64,000 nt of DNA from a virus: positions 1-64,000 of the IMG/VR virus record IMGVR_UViG_3300032047_000006. One strand, given 5' to 3'. Positions within the stretch are counted from its first letter, which is position 1. Every line of letters begins with the position of its first letter. This document shows positions 13,228-22,472 of this stretch, one piece after another. The translations under genes were made by a program, and so were the position numbers. The notes beneath the pieces are model-generated. The model made no database searches. It was not told the DNA's origin and was given only the letters and a program-made list of their open reading frames with translations.

Positions 13228-15408
13228 ATGTCAATTGGGTTTGATGCATCATATGTCGGTGTCGGAATAACTGGTAGAGATTTTTCTACTGGTGGATTTA
13301 ATGCTCCTTTTTCTTGGTTTCCAGCTACAGATCACCACGAATTATATGCAGTCATATCTTCAGATGCTTCTTCAAGCACCTCTACACATAGTTACGGCGT
13401 AGTTGATTCCAATACCGCTAGTTTATCGCCTTTTCCTAGTAATTCTTGGAGTGTTACTGGTTTAGACTTTTCGGCTCATGATCCAGGTAATCCAGAAACG
13501 CCTGTCGTTTTTACAATAACACTTTACAGTATTTTAAATGACGGTGATTCACCAGTTCAGCTTTTTCAGGATACGGGAACGGTTCTAGGATTAAAAAAAA
13601 TCCCTCCCGTATATAATGCCTCTGTTTCGGTTTCTGAAATCTCGGGTAATCAAAGATATAGTTTTAATTTTGACTATTATGGATATTACCAAATAAGTGA
13701 AAACAGCAACTGGACTCAGGCAGAAGAGGATAATTTATCAGTTCCTCAAACTATAAAATATAAAATTATTAAAGAAGTTGGCTCAACAACTTCTACAGCA
13801 GTTGATGAGACTTATGATCTTATGGGTGGTGTTAATGGTGCCACTACTACAAAATATTATACAGAATCATTACCGTCGGCACCTGAAGATGTTATCTTTA
13901 AGATAAGAACTTATTATGTTTCTAGTGGTGCAGAAGTTTTTGATTCTTCAGAAGATGTGTCCCTCTCTATAACAAGCCTCAGTGCTTTGCCTGATATCTC
14001 TATTACTTCTATTAACTATGACGCAAGTAGCCAGAATATAAATATAACAACTGATAATAGAGTACAAGAAGTTGGAGATATTTCTTGTTTATTTAAAATA
14101 TATGAATATAATTTAACACATCCTGACGCCTCTCAAGTTGAGGCTGATTTTTCTAGTTCTTATTCAAGAATAAAGAGTCTCTCTCAAACTACAGAAACAG
14201 ATAATGGCGACGGGACTTTTCAGTATGCCATACCTTATTCAAATCTGGCTTCGCCAAATGTTAGTGCGCCTGAATATTGTGGCTATGATAAAAAAGTCAA
14301 AGTTATGATCGACAGGAATAGCCCTACTAAATCAGTCACTGATTCTAATTTTTCTAATATAATTGATGTTAGGCTTTTGTGCCCAGTGAGTCTCTCCACC
14401 CTTCCGAGCATTCCTCTTTCTGGATATAGTGAAATGGAGGTTTCCAAAACTAATGTGTTTGGACAGTATGTTGTTAAATTTGCATATCATCGCAGTGTTA
14501 ACGGTTCTGGCTATCTTTCAGGACTCTCCAATTCAGCAGAGTCTTATAGAATATATAGGGAAATAAAGCAGGGCTCCTCTGTAATTTATGCCAAATCAGT
14601 GGTAGCTAGTGGATCAATCTATTCTCTTTCCGAAACAGATCACATCGCAGATAAATCTTGGTTTTCTCATACAGATACTGTCGATGTCTCTTCCCTTAGC
14701 TTTGATGTGACATCAAGTGTGGATGTCATTTATTATGTTGAAGTGGGTGTTGTGGTAGGGGAGGACTCTGGTAACAAGGAATATTGGCAAGATTCTTCGG
14801 AGGCTAAAAGTAGGACGACTCCAGACAGTCTCTCTCAATTGACATTGATAAGCGATCTCTCTTGCTCTCGAACCTCCGAAACTGATATATCCCTTAATTG
14901 GACTTGCTCTACAGATACTTTTGACGAAGTAATTTCTTCTGGTGGTACAGTCAGGTTTGATCTATATGAAATGGTAACTTCGACTGCTCTTGAATTTGAC
15001 GAAAACGATGATTATCTTTTTGAGACTACAAAAGATCTTGAGTGGAAACACATCAGATCTATTCCTGTCTCTGATTCAGACACCAATCCTTTTTCCTACA
15101 ACTATACATTCCCGCATCACAAGCAGCATTATTATACCAACTTTGCAATATTGGTTGTGGTGACTGGTGGCTTGAGCTATCTATCTCAAGTTGAATCTGA
15201 TTTGTCTCTGAAAAATTCTCCAAGAATTTTTATAAAATCAAACGATGCAAGGAATTTTAAATCAATCAAAGAGAAGATGGGAACGATAGATATGTATTCG
15301 AGAAGATCTCTTGAATATGATAAATCAGTCGAGCAAACCCCTTTTTCTGTCTTGAGAAAATCCGCACGCCTTCGAAACTCTGGTGTTCCTTACAAAGTTA
15401 CCAGATAA
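13228..15408 (+). CDS. large beta-rich structural protein
   Basis: A 726-residue protein rich in Ser, Thr, Tyr and Asp, with several stretches that read as immunoglobulin or fibronectin-III-like beta sandwiches of about 100-130 residues (for example near 115-240, 250-375 and 550-660). The C-terminal 60 residues are basic. It has no signal peptide. It is transcribed alone, between a terminator and the 15496 gene, behind a late-promoter-like motif. CGGAG precedes the ATG. I infer a virion surface or tail-fibre-associated protein; no catalytic motif is seen. Confidence 0.75.
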   Translation: MSIGFDASYVGVGITGRDFSTGGFNAPFSWFPATDHHELYAVISSDASSSTSTHSYGVVDSNTASLSPFPSNSWSVTGLDFSAHDPGNPETPVVFTITLYSILNDGDSPVQLFQDTGTVLGLKKIPPVYNASVSVSEISGNQRYSFNFDYYGYYQISENSNWTQAEEDNLSVPQTIKYKIIKEVGSTTSTAVDETYDLMGGVNGATTTKYYTESLPSAPEDVIFKIRTYYVSSGAEVFDSSEDVSLSITSLSALPDISITSINYDASSQNINITTDNRVQEVGDISCLFKIYEYNLTHPDASQVEADFSSSYSRIKSLSQTTETDNGDGTFQYAIPYSNLASPNVSAPEYCGYDKKVKVMIDRNSPTKSVTDSNFSNIIDVRLLCPVSLSTLPSIPLSGYSEMEVSKTNVFGQYVVKFAYHRSVNGSGYLSGLSNSAESYRIYREIKQGSSVIYAKSVVASGSIYSLSETDHIADKSWFSHTDTVDVSSLSFDVTSSVDVIYYVEVGVVVGEDSGNKEYWQDSSEAKSRTTPDSLSQLTLISDLSCSRTSETDISLNWTCSTDTFDEVISSGGTVRFDLYEMVTSTALEFDENDDYLFETTKDLEWKHIRSIPVSDSDTNPFSYNYTFPHHKQHYYTNFAILVVVTGGLSYLSQVESDLSLKNSPRIFIKSNDARNFKSIKEKMGTIDMYSRRSLEYDKSVEQTPFSVLRKSARLRNSGVPYKVTR

Positions 15409-15454
15409 TTTATCATCTCTTTATCCCTCAAAAGACTAATTATAAATGTTATTT

Positions 15455-15462
15455 TATAAATA
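15455..15462 (+). promoter_or_regulatory. T4-type late promoter box TATAAATA
   Basis: TATAAATA ends 33 bases before ATG 15496. This is the classical T4 late -10 sequence, here seen only once in front of a gene. Confidence 0.35.
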
Positions 15463-15495
15463 AAGTACTATTATACTTGACTTTGGAGGACTGTT

Positions 15496-15765
15496 ATGTT
15501 AGATTTAAGAACAATGACGAAGAGGTTCATTATGAACGAGGGTGCTAAAAAACTCGTTGACTGGAAGTCTCTAGTTCAGTCTATCGACGAAGCCCTATCT
15601 TTGCTCAATCCAAAATCGCTCCGAGACTCACGCAGAATTGAGTTGGCGAGACACAATTTAAAAGAAGTAAAAAGTCACCTACGAAGAGCGAACGAGAGAG
15701 TCGCAACGCTAGAAGAGCAGCTTCGTGTTTTAGAAGAGAACGTAAAAGGAAAGAAGGATAAGTAA
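15496..15765 (+). CDS. small coiled-coil protein with targeting-like N terminus
   Basis: An 89-residue, basic, largely helical protein. The first 15 residues (LRTMTKRFIMNE, then Gly) resemble the targeting-type N termini of neighbours, with MNE in place of LxE. Residues about 50-85 form a heptad coiled coil (LRRANERVATLEEQLRVLEE). TTGGAGG is 6-7 bases before ATG. The stop is directly followed by the ATG of the 986-residue fusion gene, suggesting they are made together. Function unknown. Confidence 0.7.
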   Translation: MLDLRTMTKRFIMNEGAKKLVDWKSLVQSIDEALSLLNPKSLRDSRRIELARHNLKEVKSHLRRANERVATLEEQLRVLEENVKGKKDK

Positions 15766-18726
15766 ATGGGTGGATTAGGCGGACACGTAGATCATCTTTA
15801 TGACAATCCAGATTTATCATTCACGGATATGATAAAGATAATGCAAGCTGCTTCCAACGGTGAGATCACTGGTGGTGAAAAGCTCGATGGACAAAACCTC
15901 TTTGTTTCTTATTCTGTAAAGGACGGCAAAGCAAAAGCTGCACGAAATGTAGGTAATGTAAAGAAGGGTGGGATGGATGCAGAAGCACTCGCTGCTAAAT
16001 TTGCTGGACGTGGGACATTAGAGAAAGCATTCAATGGTGCCTTTGAAGCATTCGTTGATGCAGTCCAGCAATTATCAGACGACGTGAAAATAAAGGTTTT
16101 TGGTGCTGATGCTAACATATTTTATAATGCAGAAGTTATGGATCCCGATAATCCTAATATTATTAACTACAATTCTAAAAATCTTATTATCCATAGAGAT
16201 GGGCACGGCGAATATGATCGTGAATCAGGTAAAGTAACCGATAGAGATGTTTCTGCTGAAGCTAACTTACTCGGCAAAGCTCTGAAGAAAATCCAAAAGT
16301 CAGACAAAGAGGATTCTTTTGGCGTTGAAATGAAAGCAGTAGAACGTCTTCGTGCTCTTTCGGATGATAAAGCTCTCACAACAGCAGTTAGTAGGCTTAA
16401 AAAATTACTCGCTGCCTCACAAGTGGGTGAGGGCGCTACTGTTGGGGAGTATATTATCTCCAAATTGGATGCCCTTGTTGAAAGAATGTTTCCAGACTTA
16501 GAAGAAACTACTAAAAAGATGCTTCTTCAAAGAATGTTTGGCGTAAAAGGCGTTACTGCAACACAAATATATAAAACTATCAAGGATCCAGAGGTTAAAA
16601 TTGCTGTTAAGTCCTTTATTAAAGATGATAAGAGAGTCCGAAAGGAAATTATTTATCCTCTCGAAGATATTGTTCATGACTTTGCAGTCGAAATGCTCGA
16701 TGGTTTGAAGTCAAGATTTGTTCTTTCTCACAAGGATGAGATAAATCGGATGGCAGACAGACTTGAACAAGCCATTTCAGATATTGAGTCCGCCGGTGAT
16801 GATACAAAGATACAAAAATTGAAAGCGGGGCTTGGCAAGTTAAAGAGTTTGGACAAAATCTCCTCTTCTATGGAAGGTTTTGTGTTCGCTTTCAATGGAC
16901 ACACTTATAAATTAACGGGATCATTCGCCCCTGTTAATCAAATTATGGGATTGTTGCCGTGGGAAGATAAAAAAGGCTCCGACTTAAACGAAGAATCTTC
17001 TGGTGGCAAGCGAATTGGGCTTTTTCCTGGCAAATTCAAGCCACCACACGCAGGACACTTCCTCGGTGCGAAAGAAATGATTGATTCTTACGATGCAGAT
17101 GTAGTCTTTATTATTATCTCCAAGAAATCTGTCAAAAGAGAGACTGAGGGCGGGCTATTTATTGTTTCGCCTGAAGTTTCCGAGAAGATGTGGAATACAT
17201 ATATCGATGAGAATGGGTATAATGGTAAGATCGTCCCGATCACGTCTAAATATCCCTCTCCCATTGTGGATACCTACGAAATGTTGAAAGAATTTAGCCC
17301 AGGGACATCAGTTTTGGTTTCAAAGGGAGAAAAAGATGGCGCAGACGCTCGATTTGATAGAATGGAGAAGTTTATTGCAAAAAACAACCTACCTGTGAAG
17401 GCTGTCCAAGTAGATGGCTCGATGTCGGACACTGGTGCGACTGGTACTTTACTTGGAAACGCTATTGCCAACCGTGATATCGAATCTTTTAAGAAAATGG
17501 TGCCTCTTTCAGGATCTTCAGCTATGAAGCTTTGGGAAGAAATCGTCAGCCAGGTTATAGACGAAGATTTTGACTTATATTCTCAGCCCGAGACTGCCGT
17601 TTTGAGTGAAGTTTGGAGAATGATTGATGAAGCACTCGAAATAGATGCAAAAGACACTCCGAGTGGACAACTCGGCGGTCCAGCGTCTGTTGATATTGAT
17701 GATGCCAGTGGTGACGATGAACAGGACGCAAATATTATTAAGAAAGGGGGTGATAATTCATCGACTGAAGTCGAGATTGTTACTAAAACTGTTGTTTCTG
17801 TCGACGTCACCACTGGTAAAGCTACCGTTGTCAACAAAGTAGAGGAATCTGAGGATTCTTCTAAAGAGATTATGCGTGAAGTCGATGCTAACGCAGACAG
17901 AGGCATCATCAACCTAGAAGATGGGCTAGGTATTTCTAGAAATGAGCTTCCTCAAATTAAGTCCGCCGATGTTTCAGAATTTATTGAGTGGTTGGACGGA
18001 CAAGGGATGGATAGTTTCAGTACTTCATTCCCAGTGGGTGGATTGAAGCCTGTTCAAAAAGAAATTAATTTAGAAAAAGTCTTTTCCATGGCTGAAAAAC
18101 ACCAGGCTGGTGAAATAGATCTTTCTAAAGGTAAGCCCTTAATGACTTCTAGTGACGAATATATTATAGATGGACATCATAGATGGTATGCTCTCCGTGA
18201 ATTAGATCCAAAGAACGAAATTGATATTATTATGATTGATGCTTCTGCAAGAAAGCTTATTGAGTTTATGAAAGAGTTTCCAAAGACTTCCTATAAGCAA
18301 ACTACTGATGAAAACCTTTATGAATCATCTTATGGTAAAGTAGGTGGTGAAAAAGAAGTTGTTAACGTCGGAAAGATGAAAATAGTTATTGATATAGAAA
18401 ACATGGATCTCGAACCTTCCAAGCATGGAGAAGAAAGAAGGTTTCGTCACGGAAAAGGTAAAACTATTTCAAAAGATGCTATCTTGCAAGCAGCCGAACG
18501 TGGCTTGGGCTTGATTATTCAAGATTATGCGAACGGTGAAATATCAAATGGGGAAGCTTTCGTTATTAGGCACAAAGCAAATGCTAAAACACCTGCATTG
18601 AATTTGGTTGGTGCTTTAGAAATGAGGAAGGGTCCTGATACAATGAAAATTATTACTGTAATGAGAAAAGATGATTTCAAAACCGATAACTTCGGTGGCG
18701 GACAACAAAAAACTTATAATATTTGA
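15766..18726 (+). CDS. multidomain fusion: ligase-like nucleotidyltransferase, NMNAT/cytidylyltransferase-like and ParB-like domains
   Basis: A 986-residue protein. Residues 1-400 look like a covalent nucleotidyltransferase (RNA/DNA ligase type): motif I EKLDGQN with K39, R60 in RNVG, motif III-like NAEVM at 121-125, EGFVF at 370-374 and YKLTG near 380. From about 415 an adenylyl/cytidylyltransferase fold begins: GLFPGKFKPPHAGH with HxGH at 428-431, and a GSSAMK motif near 586 in place of ISSTxxR. An acidic linker follows. Residues about 740-850 contain DGHHRWYAL (802-809), typical of ParB/Srx-type nuclease domains. The C-terminal 120 residues are unassigned. The gene lies among head/late genes. 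RNA repair, NAD metabolism or a virion enzyme are possible; none is proved. Confidence 0.8.
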   Translation: MGGLGGHVDHLYDNPDLSFTDMIKIMQAASNGEITGGEKLDGQNLFVSYSVKDGKAKAARNVGNVKKGGMDAEALAAKFAGRGTLEKAFNGAFEAFVDAVQQLSDDVKIKVFGADANIFYNAEVMDPDNPNIINYNSKNLIIHRDGHGEYDRESGKVTDRDVSAEANLLGKALKKIQKSDKEDSFGVEMKAVERLRALSDDKALTTAVSRLKKLLAASQVGEGATVGEYIISKLDALVERMFPDLEETTKKMLLQRMFGVKGVTATQIYKTIKDPEVKIAVKSFIKDDKRVRKEIIYPLEDIVHDFAVEMLDGLKSRFVLSHKDEINRMADRLEQAISDIESAGDDTKIQKLKAGLGKLKSLDKISSSMEGFVFAFNGHTYKLTGSFAPVNQIMGLLPWEDKKGSDLNEESSGGKRIGLFPGKFKPPHAGHFLGAKEMIDSYDADVVFIIISKKSVKRETEGGLFIVSPEVSEKMWNTYIDENGYNGKIVPITSKYPSPIVDTYEMLKEFSPGTSVLVSKGEKDGADARFDRMEKFIAKNNLPVKAVQVDGSMSDTGATGTLLGNAIANRDIESFKKMVPLSGSSAMKLWEEIVSQVIDEDFDLYSQPETAVLSEVWRMIDEALEIDAKDTPSGQLGGPASVDIDDASGDDEQDANIIKKGGDNSSTEVEIVTKTVVSVDVTTGKATVVNKVEESEDSSKEIMREVDANADRGIINLEDGLGISRNELPQIKSADVSEFIEWLDGQGMDSFSTSFPVGGLKPVQKEINLEKVFSMAEKHQAGEIDLSKGKPLMTSSDEYIIDGHHRWYALRELDPKNEIDIIMIDASARKLIEFMKEFPKTSYKQTTDENLYESSYGKVGGEKEVVNVGKMKIVIDIENMDLEPSKHGEERRFRHGKGKTISKDAILQAAERGLGLIIQDYANGEISNGEAFVIRHKANAKTPALNLVGALEMRKGPDTMKIITVMRKDDFKTDNFGGGQQKTYNI

Positions 18727-18735
18727 GGGATAAAT

Positions 18736-19479
18736 ATGTTTGATAGAGAACAAATGATTGAAGAGATTAGAATCAGGGATATGGTGGCAAGAGCCGTCCG
18801 TGTTCGTGCGAAGAAATTAAGAGAAAGTATCGCCAAGGAAGAAAATGAACTTAGGAACATTATCAGAGGATTGATTCAAGAAGCATCTAGCGACAAGGTT
18901 CAACATCGTTCTACTGGTATCAACGTTCTAGAAGATCTTCTTAAAAAGATTATTCCTGTTTTAGAACAAGATTATAAAATGCTCACCACTGATGCCAAAC
19001 AGAGAAGATCCTTCTCTGCCCACATCGTGACTGCTGTGCAAAATTCTCTCTCTCCCCTGGATATTACAAAAGCTGCTAATTCAAAAGGCATGATCAGCGT
19101 CGACGAAATCTCAGACATCGATGAAATTGAAGTTGTTGTTGGAGATGACGAAGGCGCATTCATTGATATTGATGCCGACGGTGAAGAAACACCTTTTCAA
19201 GATCTAGAGGGCGAGGACAGGACAGGTAACAATTTTGCTCAAGCAACCTTTGATAAAATAGAGACTCAAATAAAGGATGCTTTCAGTCTTCTTGGAAATG
19301 AAGAGGATCAAGAATTATTTAGCACCTATTTGATTACAAACATTAAATTATATTTTGATATGTTCGAGGATGAGTTAAAGGATAGCATCGTCGAGCCATC
19401 TAATGACGAATACGAAGAAGAAAAGGCTTCTGATGAAGATACTAATGATGAATCTGACACAGAAGAGCTAGAACTATAA
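18736..19479 (+). CDS. acidic hypothetical protein
   Basis: A 247-residue protein. The first 50 residues are basic and helical (ELRNIIRGLIQEAS), with a LIQE segment that resembles the processing-type LxE/IxE sites of neighbours though placed deeper. The rest is strongly acidic, ending in a Glu/Asp tail. GAGGG lies about 9 bases before ATG. It follows the fusion gene by 9 bases, so it is in the same operon. Role unknown; a scaffold or internal head protein would fit the composition. Confidence 0.65.
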   Translation: MFDREQMIEEIRIRDMVARAVRVRAKKLRESIAKEENELRNIIRGLIQEASSDKVQHRSTGINVLEDLLKKIIPVLEQDYKMLTTDAKQRRSFSAHIVTAVQNSLSPLDITKAANSKGMISVDEISDIDEIEVVVGDDEGAFIDIDADGEETPFQDLEGEDRTGNNFAQATFDKIETQIKDAFSLLGNEEDQELFSTYLITNIKLYFDMFEDELKDSIVEPSNDEYEEEKASDEDTNDESDTEELEL

Positions 19480-19497
19480 CTTTTTCGTTTCTTATGA

Positions 19498-19519
19498 CTA
19501 TTTACAGATAACTATTTAT
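19498..19519 (+). promoter_or_regulatory. two late-promoter-like motifs
   Basis: CTATTTACA (19498-19506) and CTATTTAT (19512-19519) are arranged in tandem, the second ending 19 bases before ATG 19539. Confidence 0.5.
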
Positions 19520-19538
19520 GAACATGGAGGACATTTAA

Positions 19539-20303
19539 ATGTCAAAACAGAGAAGAATCAAAAAACTCGTTAAGGGGCACCTTAATTCTAAGGGTCCCGA
19601 CGGCGTACAGATTTATACAACTGCTCAACAAAAGATTGATCGTTTGGCAGTATTGGACGACATCGCTCAAACAAACGCAACGCAATTATTAGAAGCACTA
19701 ACTGGTACTACTGGTGGAGATAACGATGGCATAGCATTCGCTGCTGACGCATTCCCATTCGACGCTCGTGAATCGGCTGACGCTGATAATGACGGCATCG
19801 GTGACAACCAAGAAATTGTGACAATGTATAAGGCTATTCAAGCCCTCGCAGCAGACGTTCTAGCCCTGGGCGCTCCAACTACCGCTGCCGCTGCCGCTGC
19901 GCTTACACAGCTAGGTATCATGGAAACTCAAGACAAAAACAATGGTGATAATGACGAACTATATGATGGCGCAGAAGCCGCATACTTCGCTCAGAAATTA
20001 ATTGTCGACACCAATAAAGCTACTTCTGATGCTAAGATAGTCGAGGCTGAAGCTTTACAAGCGGCGATAGAAGCACTTCCGCTTCCCGGTGCCAACGTTA
20101 CAATCGAGGCACTCGGGGTGCGCTCGATTCATACTGCCGTCGGGGCGGCACCCGACAGTCTTGCTAAGACTGAAGTTGATCTACTAAAAACCAACGCAGC
20201 CGCCGTCGATACACAAGAAGCTCTATTTTCAGATCCCGGTGTCGCCGGTTACGAGACTCGCCGAGGTGTAACTGTGGATCCTAATGATGATACCCCTGCA
20301 TAA
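19539..20303 (+). CDS. protein with thrombospondin type 3-like calcium repeat
   Basis: A 254-residue Ala/Asp-rich protein. Residues about 61-92 contain DNDGIAFAADAFPFDARES then DADNDGIGDNQE, the TSP3 pattern of Asp-rich calcium loops common in secreted bacterial proteins. A second Asp-rich segment (NNGDNDELYDGAE) is near 133-145. The N terminus is basic (KQRRIKKLVKGH). No signal peptide is present. GGAGG lies 8 bases before ATG, behind two late-promoter-like motifs. I infer a calcium-stabilised virion protein; the Ala-rich parts are probably helical. Confidence 0.75.
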   Translation: MSKQRRIKKLVKGHLNSKGPDGVQIYTTAQQKIDRLAVLDDIAQTNATQLLEALTGTTGGDNDGIAFAADAFPFDARESADADNDGIGDNQEIVTMYKAIQALAADVLALGAPTTAAAAAALTQLGIMETQDKNNGDNDELYDGAEAAYFAQKLIVDTNKATSDAKIVEAEALQAAIEALPLPGANVTIEALGVRSIHTAVGAAPDSLAKTEVDLLKTNAAAVDTQEALFSDPGVAGYETRRGVTVDPNDDTPA

Positions 20304-20314
20304 CAGAGGTTTAG

Positions 20315-20656
20315 TTGCATAACCCCATCCCACGAAAACCCTACTCGGTTTCAAAGAAATTAAAATCTGAAAACAAGATTAATGACAACTTTGAGATTCA
20401 GCTTTCTAGCCTGAGTCTCGAAGAAGTCATTGCTTTGAAATTAGAAATCGCCACAAGAGAAACAAAAGGTAAGTTTTTTGGACTCCCTATCTGGCGCAGA
20501 TTACCCCTGATCATCAAAGACGCCTGTTTAAAAGCTGCTGTTTCTGCAACCTACACCCGTAGAGAAGCGGCTAGATTCCTCGGAATCTCATATTCACAGA
20601 TGAAGCTAAACCTTCGTAATTATGGCGTTTATAATTATTTTAAAAATAAACCTTAA
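20315..20656 (+). CDS. Fis-like helix-turn-helix protein, TTG start
   Basis: A 113-residue protein. The C-terminal 45 residues (LKAAVSATYTRREAARFLG then ISYSQMKLNLRNYGV) match the Fis-type HTH (AA..LGis...l...l..y). The N-terminal half has a helical segment LSLEEVIALKLEIA. There is no ATG at the right place; TTG 20315 has AGAGG about 6 bases upstream. It follows the calcium-repeat gene by 11 bases. DNA binding is likely. Fis-like phage proteins could bend DNA, control late genes or help package it, but the target is unknown. Confidence 0.7.
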   Translation: MHNPIPRKPYSVSKKLKSENKINDNFEIQLSSLSLEEVIALKLEIATRETKGKFFGLPIWRRLPLIIKDACLKAAVSATYTRREAARFLGISYSQMKLNLRNYGVYNYFKNKP

Positions 20657-20791
20657 CAACAGAACTTTTCGCATATATATTAGTTAAGTCAGTTACTCAC
20701 TTCGTTCATAACTTCTCTAAGATTACTTAATATAAAAAGCTCAAGTCTGAGTCTAAGTAAATAAAAAAGAATCCTACCTTAATGGAGTAGT

Positions 20792-20816
20792 CTATTTAGA
20801 CTTCTTCTTCTATTTA
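20792..20816 (+). promoter_or_regulatory. two late-promoter-like motifs CTATTTA
   Basis: CTATTTA at 20792-20798 and 20810-20816; the second ends 25 bases before the TTG start at 20842. The rest of the 185-base gap 20657-20841 is AT-rich without a gene. Confidence 0.45.
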
Positions 20817-20841
20817 CCTTTAGTAACGTGAGGGTAATAAA

Positions 20842-21945
20842 TTGGAAATAAGTAAAAATGTAAAGATTGGTATAACTGCTCAATCTGATGAAAATCTATT
20901 TGGTAATGGACTGAAACAAAATGTTTGGTTTCTTTACCGTCTTCTTAAAAATGTCGGATATGACATTCACTTAGTCTCAGAGTCTGATAAACATTATGGA
21001 AAGCATTTATTAGGTGTCCCAGTTGAAAGACTAGACACCGTCTCTATATTAGAGTATAAAGTAATTCTTCAGTGTGCCAATTCTTTGACGGAAACTTGCA
21101 GAAAGATACTCAGAGGGCATGGAGGCAAAGTTGGCTCTTGTGAATATGGAAATAAAGTTCTTATTGATATGGGCACAATGATATATGGTGGTCCAGGTGA
21201 GGACGGCTTCACTTTACCAGATGTTGATTTCTATTGGACATCACCTCATTTTGCCAGAACTGCTAGTGCCTTATCAGCAATGTCAAAAGCACCAGTAAGT
21301 ATTTGTCCTTATATATGGTCGCCAGAAGTTATAGTCCAGTCTTATATGAGAGCAGGCTACAATCCTTACTTCGGTGATCATGTTAATCTTAAAAATGTAG
21401 CCATCCTAGAATCTAATCTATACATCGTAAAGACATGTGTTATCCCAATGCTAATTTCAGAGAAATTATATAATGAGGATAACGAGATGATCGATAATGT
21501 CTTTAATGTAGGTGCAGCAAGATTGAAAGAAAAAAATAACTTTGTTAGATTCTGTCAAAAGTTTGAGCTTGTAAAGGACAGTAAAATGTCTTTCGAGGGA
21601 AGGTGGGCTTTAAATTTCTTGTTACACAAAGGTTATGCTGGAACAATCGTTTCACATCAGTGGTGTAATGAATTAAATTACCTTCAGCTTGAAGCAATGT
21701 TTCTTAATCTTCCTTTTGTACATAATAGTCCTACATTCGAGGAGCATGGTTATTATTATCCAGACTTTGACGTAGACAAAGGAGCAGAGGCTCTTAAAGA
21801 AGCTATTAATGAACATCCAAAGCGTTACTTGGAAGAACGTCCAAAGAACGAAGAGATGATGTGGAGATACAACCCAAACAATAAAAAGAATGTAGACGGT
21901 TACATTGAATTATTAGAAGAGGTAATTCAGACAGACTATTCTTAG
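20842..21945 (+). CDS. DUF2827-like glycosyltransferase, TTG start
   Basis: A 367-residue protein. VKIGITAQSDENLFGNGLKQNVWFLYRLL at the N terminus (GN.LKQN signature) and the C-terminal FLNLPFVHNSPTF...GYYYPDFD segment fit DUF2827, a GT-B-type glycosyltransferase-like family. GAGGG lies about 8 bases before TTG 20842, and no ATG fits. The gene precedes the HNH gene with an 8-base gap. Sugar transfer to phage structural proteins or DNA, or host surface modification, is inferred from the fold only. Confidence 0.65.
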   Translation: MEISKNVKIGITAQSDENLFGNGLKQNVWFLYRLLKNVGYDIHLVSESDKHYGKHLLGVPVERLDTVSILEYKVILQCANSLTETCRKILRGHGGKVGSCEYGNKVLIDMGTMIYGGPGEDGFTLPDVDFYWTSPHFARTASALSAMSKAPVSICPYIWSPEVIVQSYMRAGYNPYFGDHVNLKNVAILESNLYIVKTCVIPMLISEKLYNEDNEMIDNVFNVGAARLKEKNNFVRFCQKFELVKDSKMSFEGRWALNFLLHKGYAGTIVSHQWCNELNYLQLEAMFLNLPFVHNSPTFEEHGYYYPDFDVDKGAEALKEAINEHPKRYLEERPKNEEMMWRYNPNNKKNVDGYIELLEEVIQTDYS

Positions 21946-21953
21946 GAGCTATT

Positions 21954-22472
21954 TTGAATAACTGGAGAGTATTAAAATTAGATAGCTCATACCGCCCGAT
22001 ACAGGTTATCTCATGGCAGGAAGCTTTTACTATGGTATTCCTTGGTAGGGCTACACTCGTGGAGGTAAGAAAAGATGCCTTCGTCCGTTCTGTGGGACAG
22101 AAGTTTGAAGTACCGTCAGTTATAGCAATAAACAGATATGTCAATAAAGCTAGAATTAGTCTAAGGGTTTCCCGTAAAAATGTTTTTTGGAGAGATGGGT
22201 ACATTTGCCAATATTGCGCAAAGAGATTCCCAAAACTTGAGTTGACTATAGATCATGTCACACCTAAATGTGCAGGCGGACCGAAGACATGGGAGAATAT
22301 TGTAGCTGCTTGTAAAAAGTGCAATCAGAAGAAGGGTTCTAAGCTTCCAAGGGAGGCTGGTATGATACCCCTGAGAGCGCCACAGTCCCCCTCTCCTGCC
22401 ATGTTCTGTGATTTACCCGATAAGGTTGTGGATGAAACTTGGAAAAAATATTTAGAGCCATATTCTAACTAA
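21954..22472 (+). CDS. HNH endonuclease, TTG start
   Basis: A 172-residue HNH protein. The zinc/HNH core has CQYC (85-88), DH (100-101), N115 and CKKC (120-123). The N-terminal region (VLKLDSSYRPIQVISWQEA) is the typical extension of cellular and phage HNH proteins of the RecA-adjacent type. AGGAG is 7 bases before TTG 21954. It could be a free-standing homing enzyme or a host- or packaging-related nuclease; no intron or intein is evident nearby. It ends where the convergent protease gene ends. Confidence 0.85.
   Translation: MNNWRVLKLDSSYRPIQVISWQEAFTMVFLGRATLVEVRKDAFVRSVGQKFEVPSVIAINRYVNKARISLRVSRKNVFWRDGYICQYCAKRFPKLELTIDHVTPKCAGGPKTWENIVAACKKCNQKKGSKLPREAGMIPLRAPQSPSPAMFCDLPDKVVDETWKKYLEPYSN

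Noticed and set aside
15476-15496. TTGACT before the 15496 gene as a sigma70 promoter
   Set aside because: It lies only about 15 bases before the ATG and no -10 box fits between; TATAAATA at 15455 is the better candidate.
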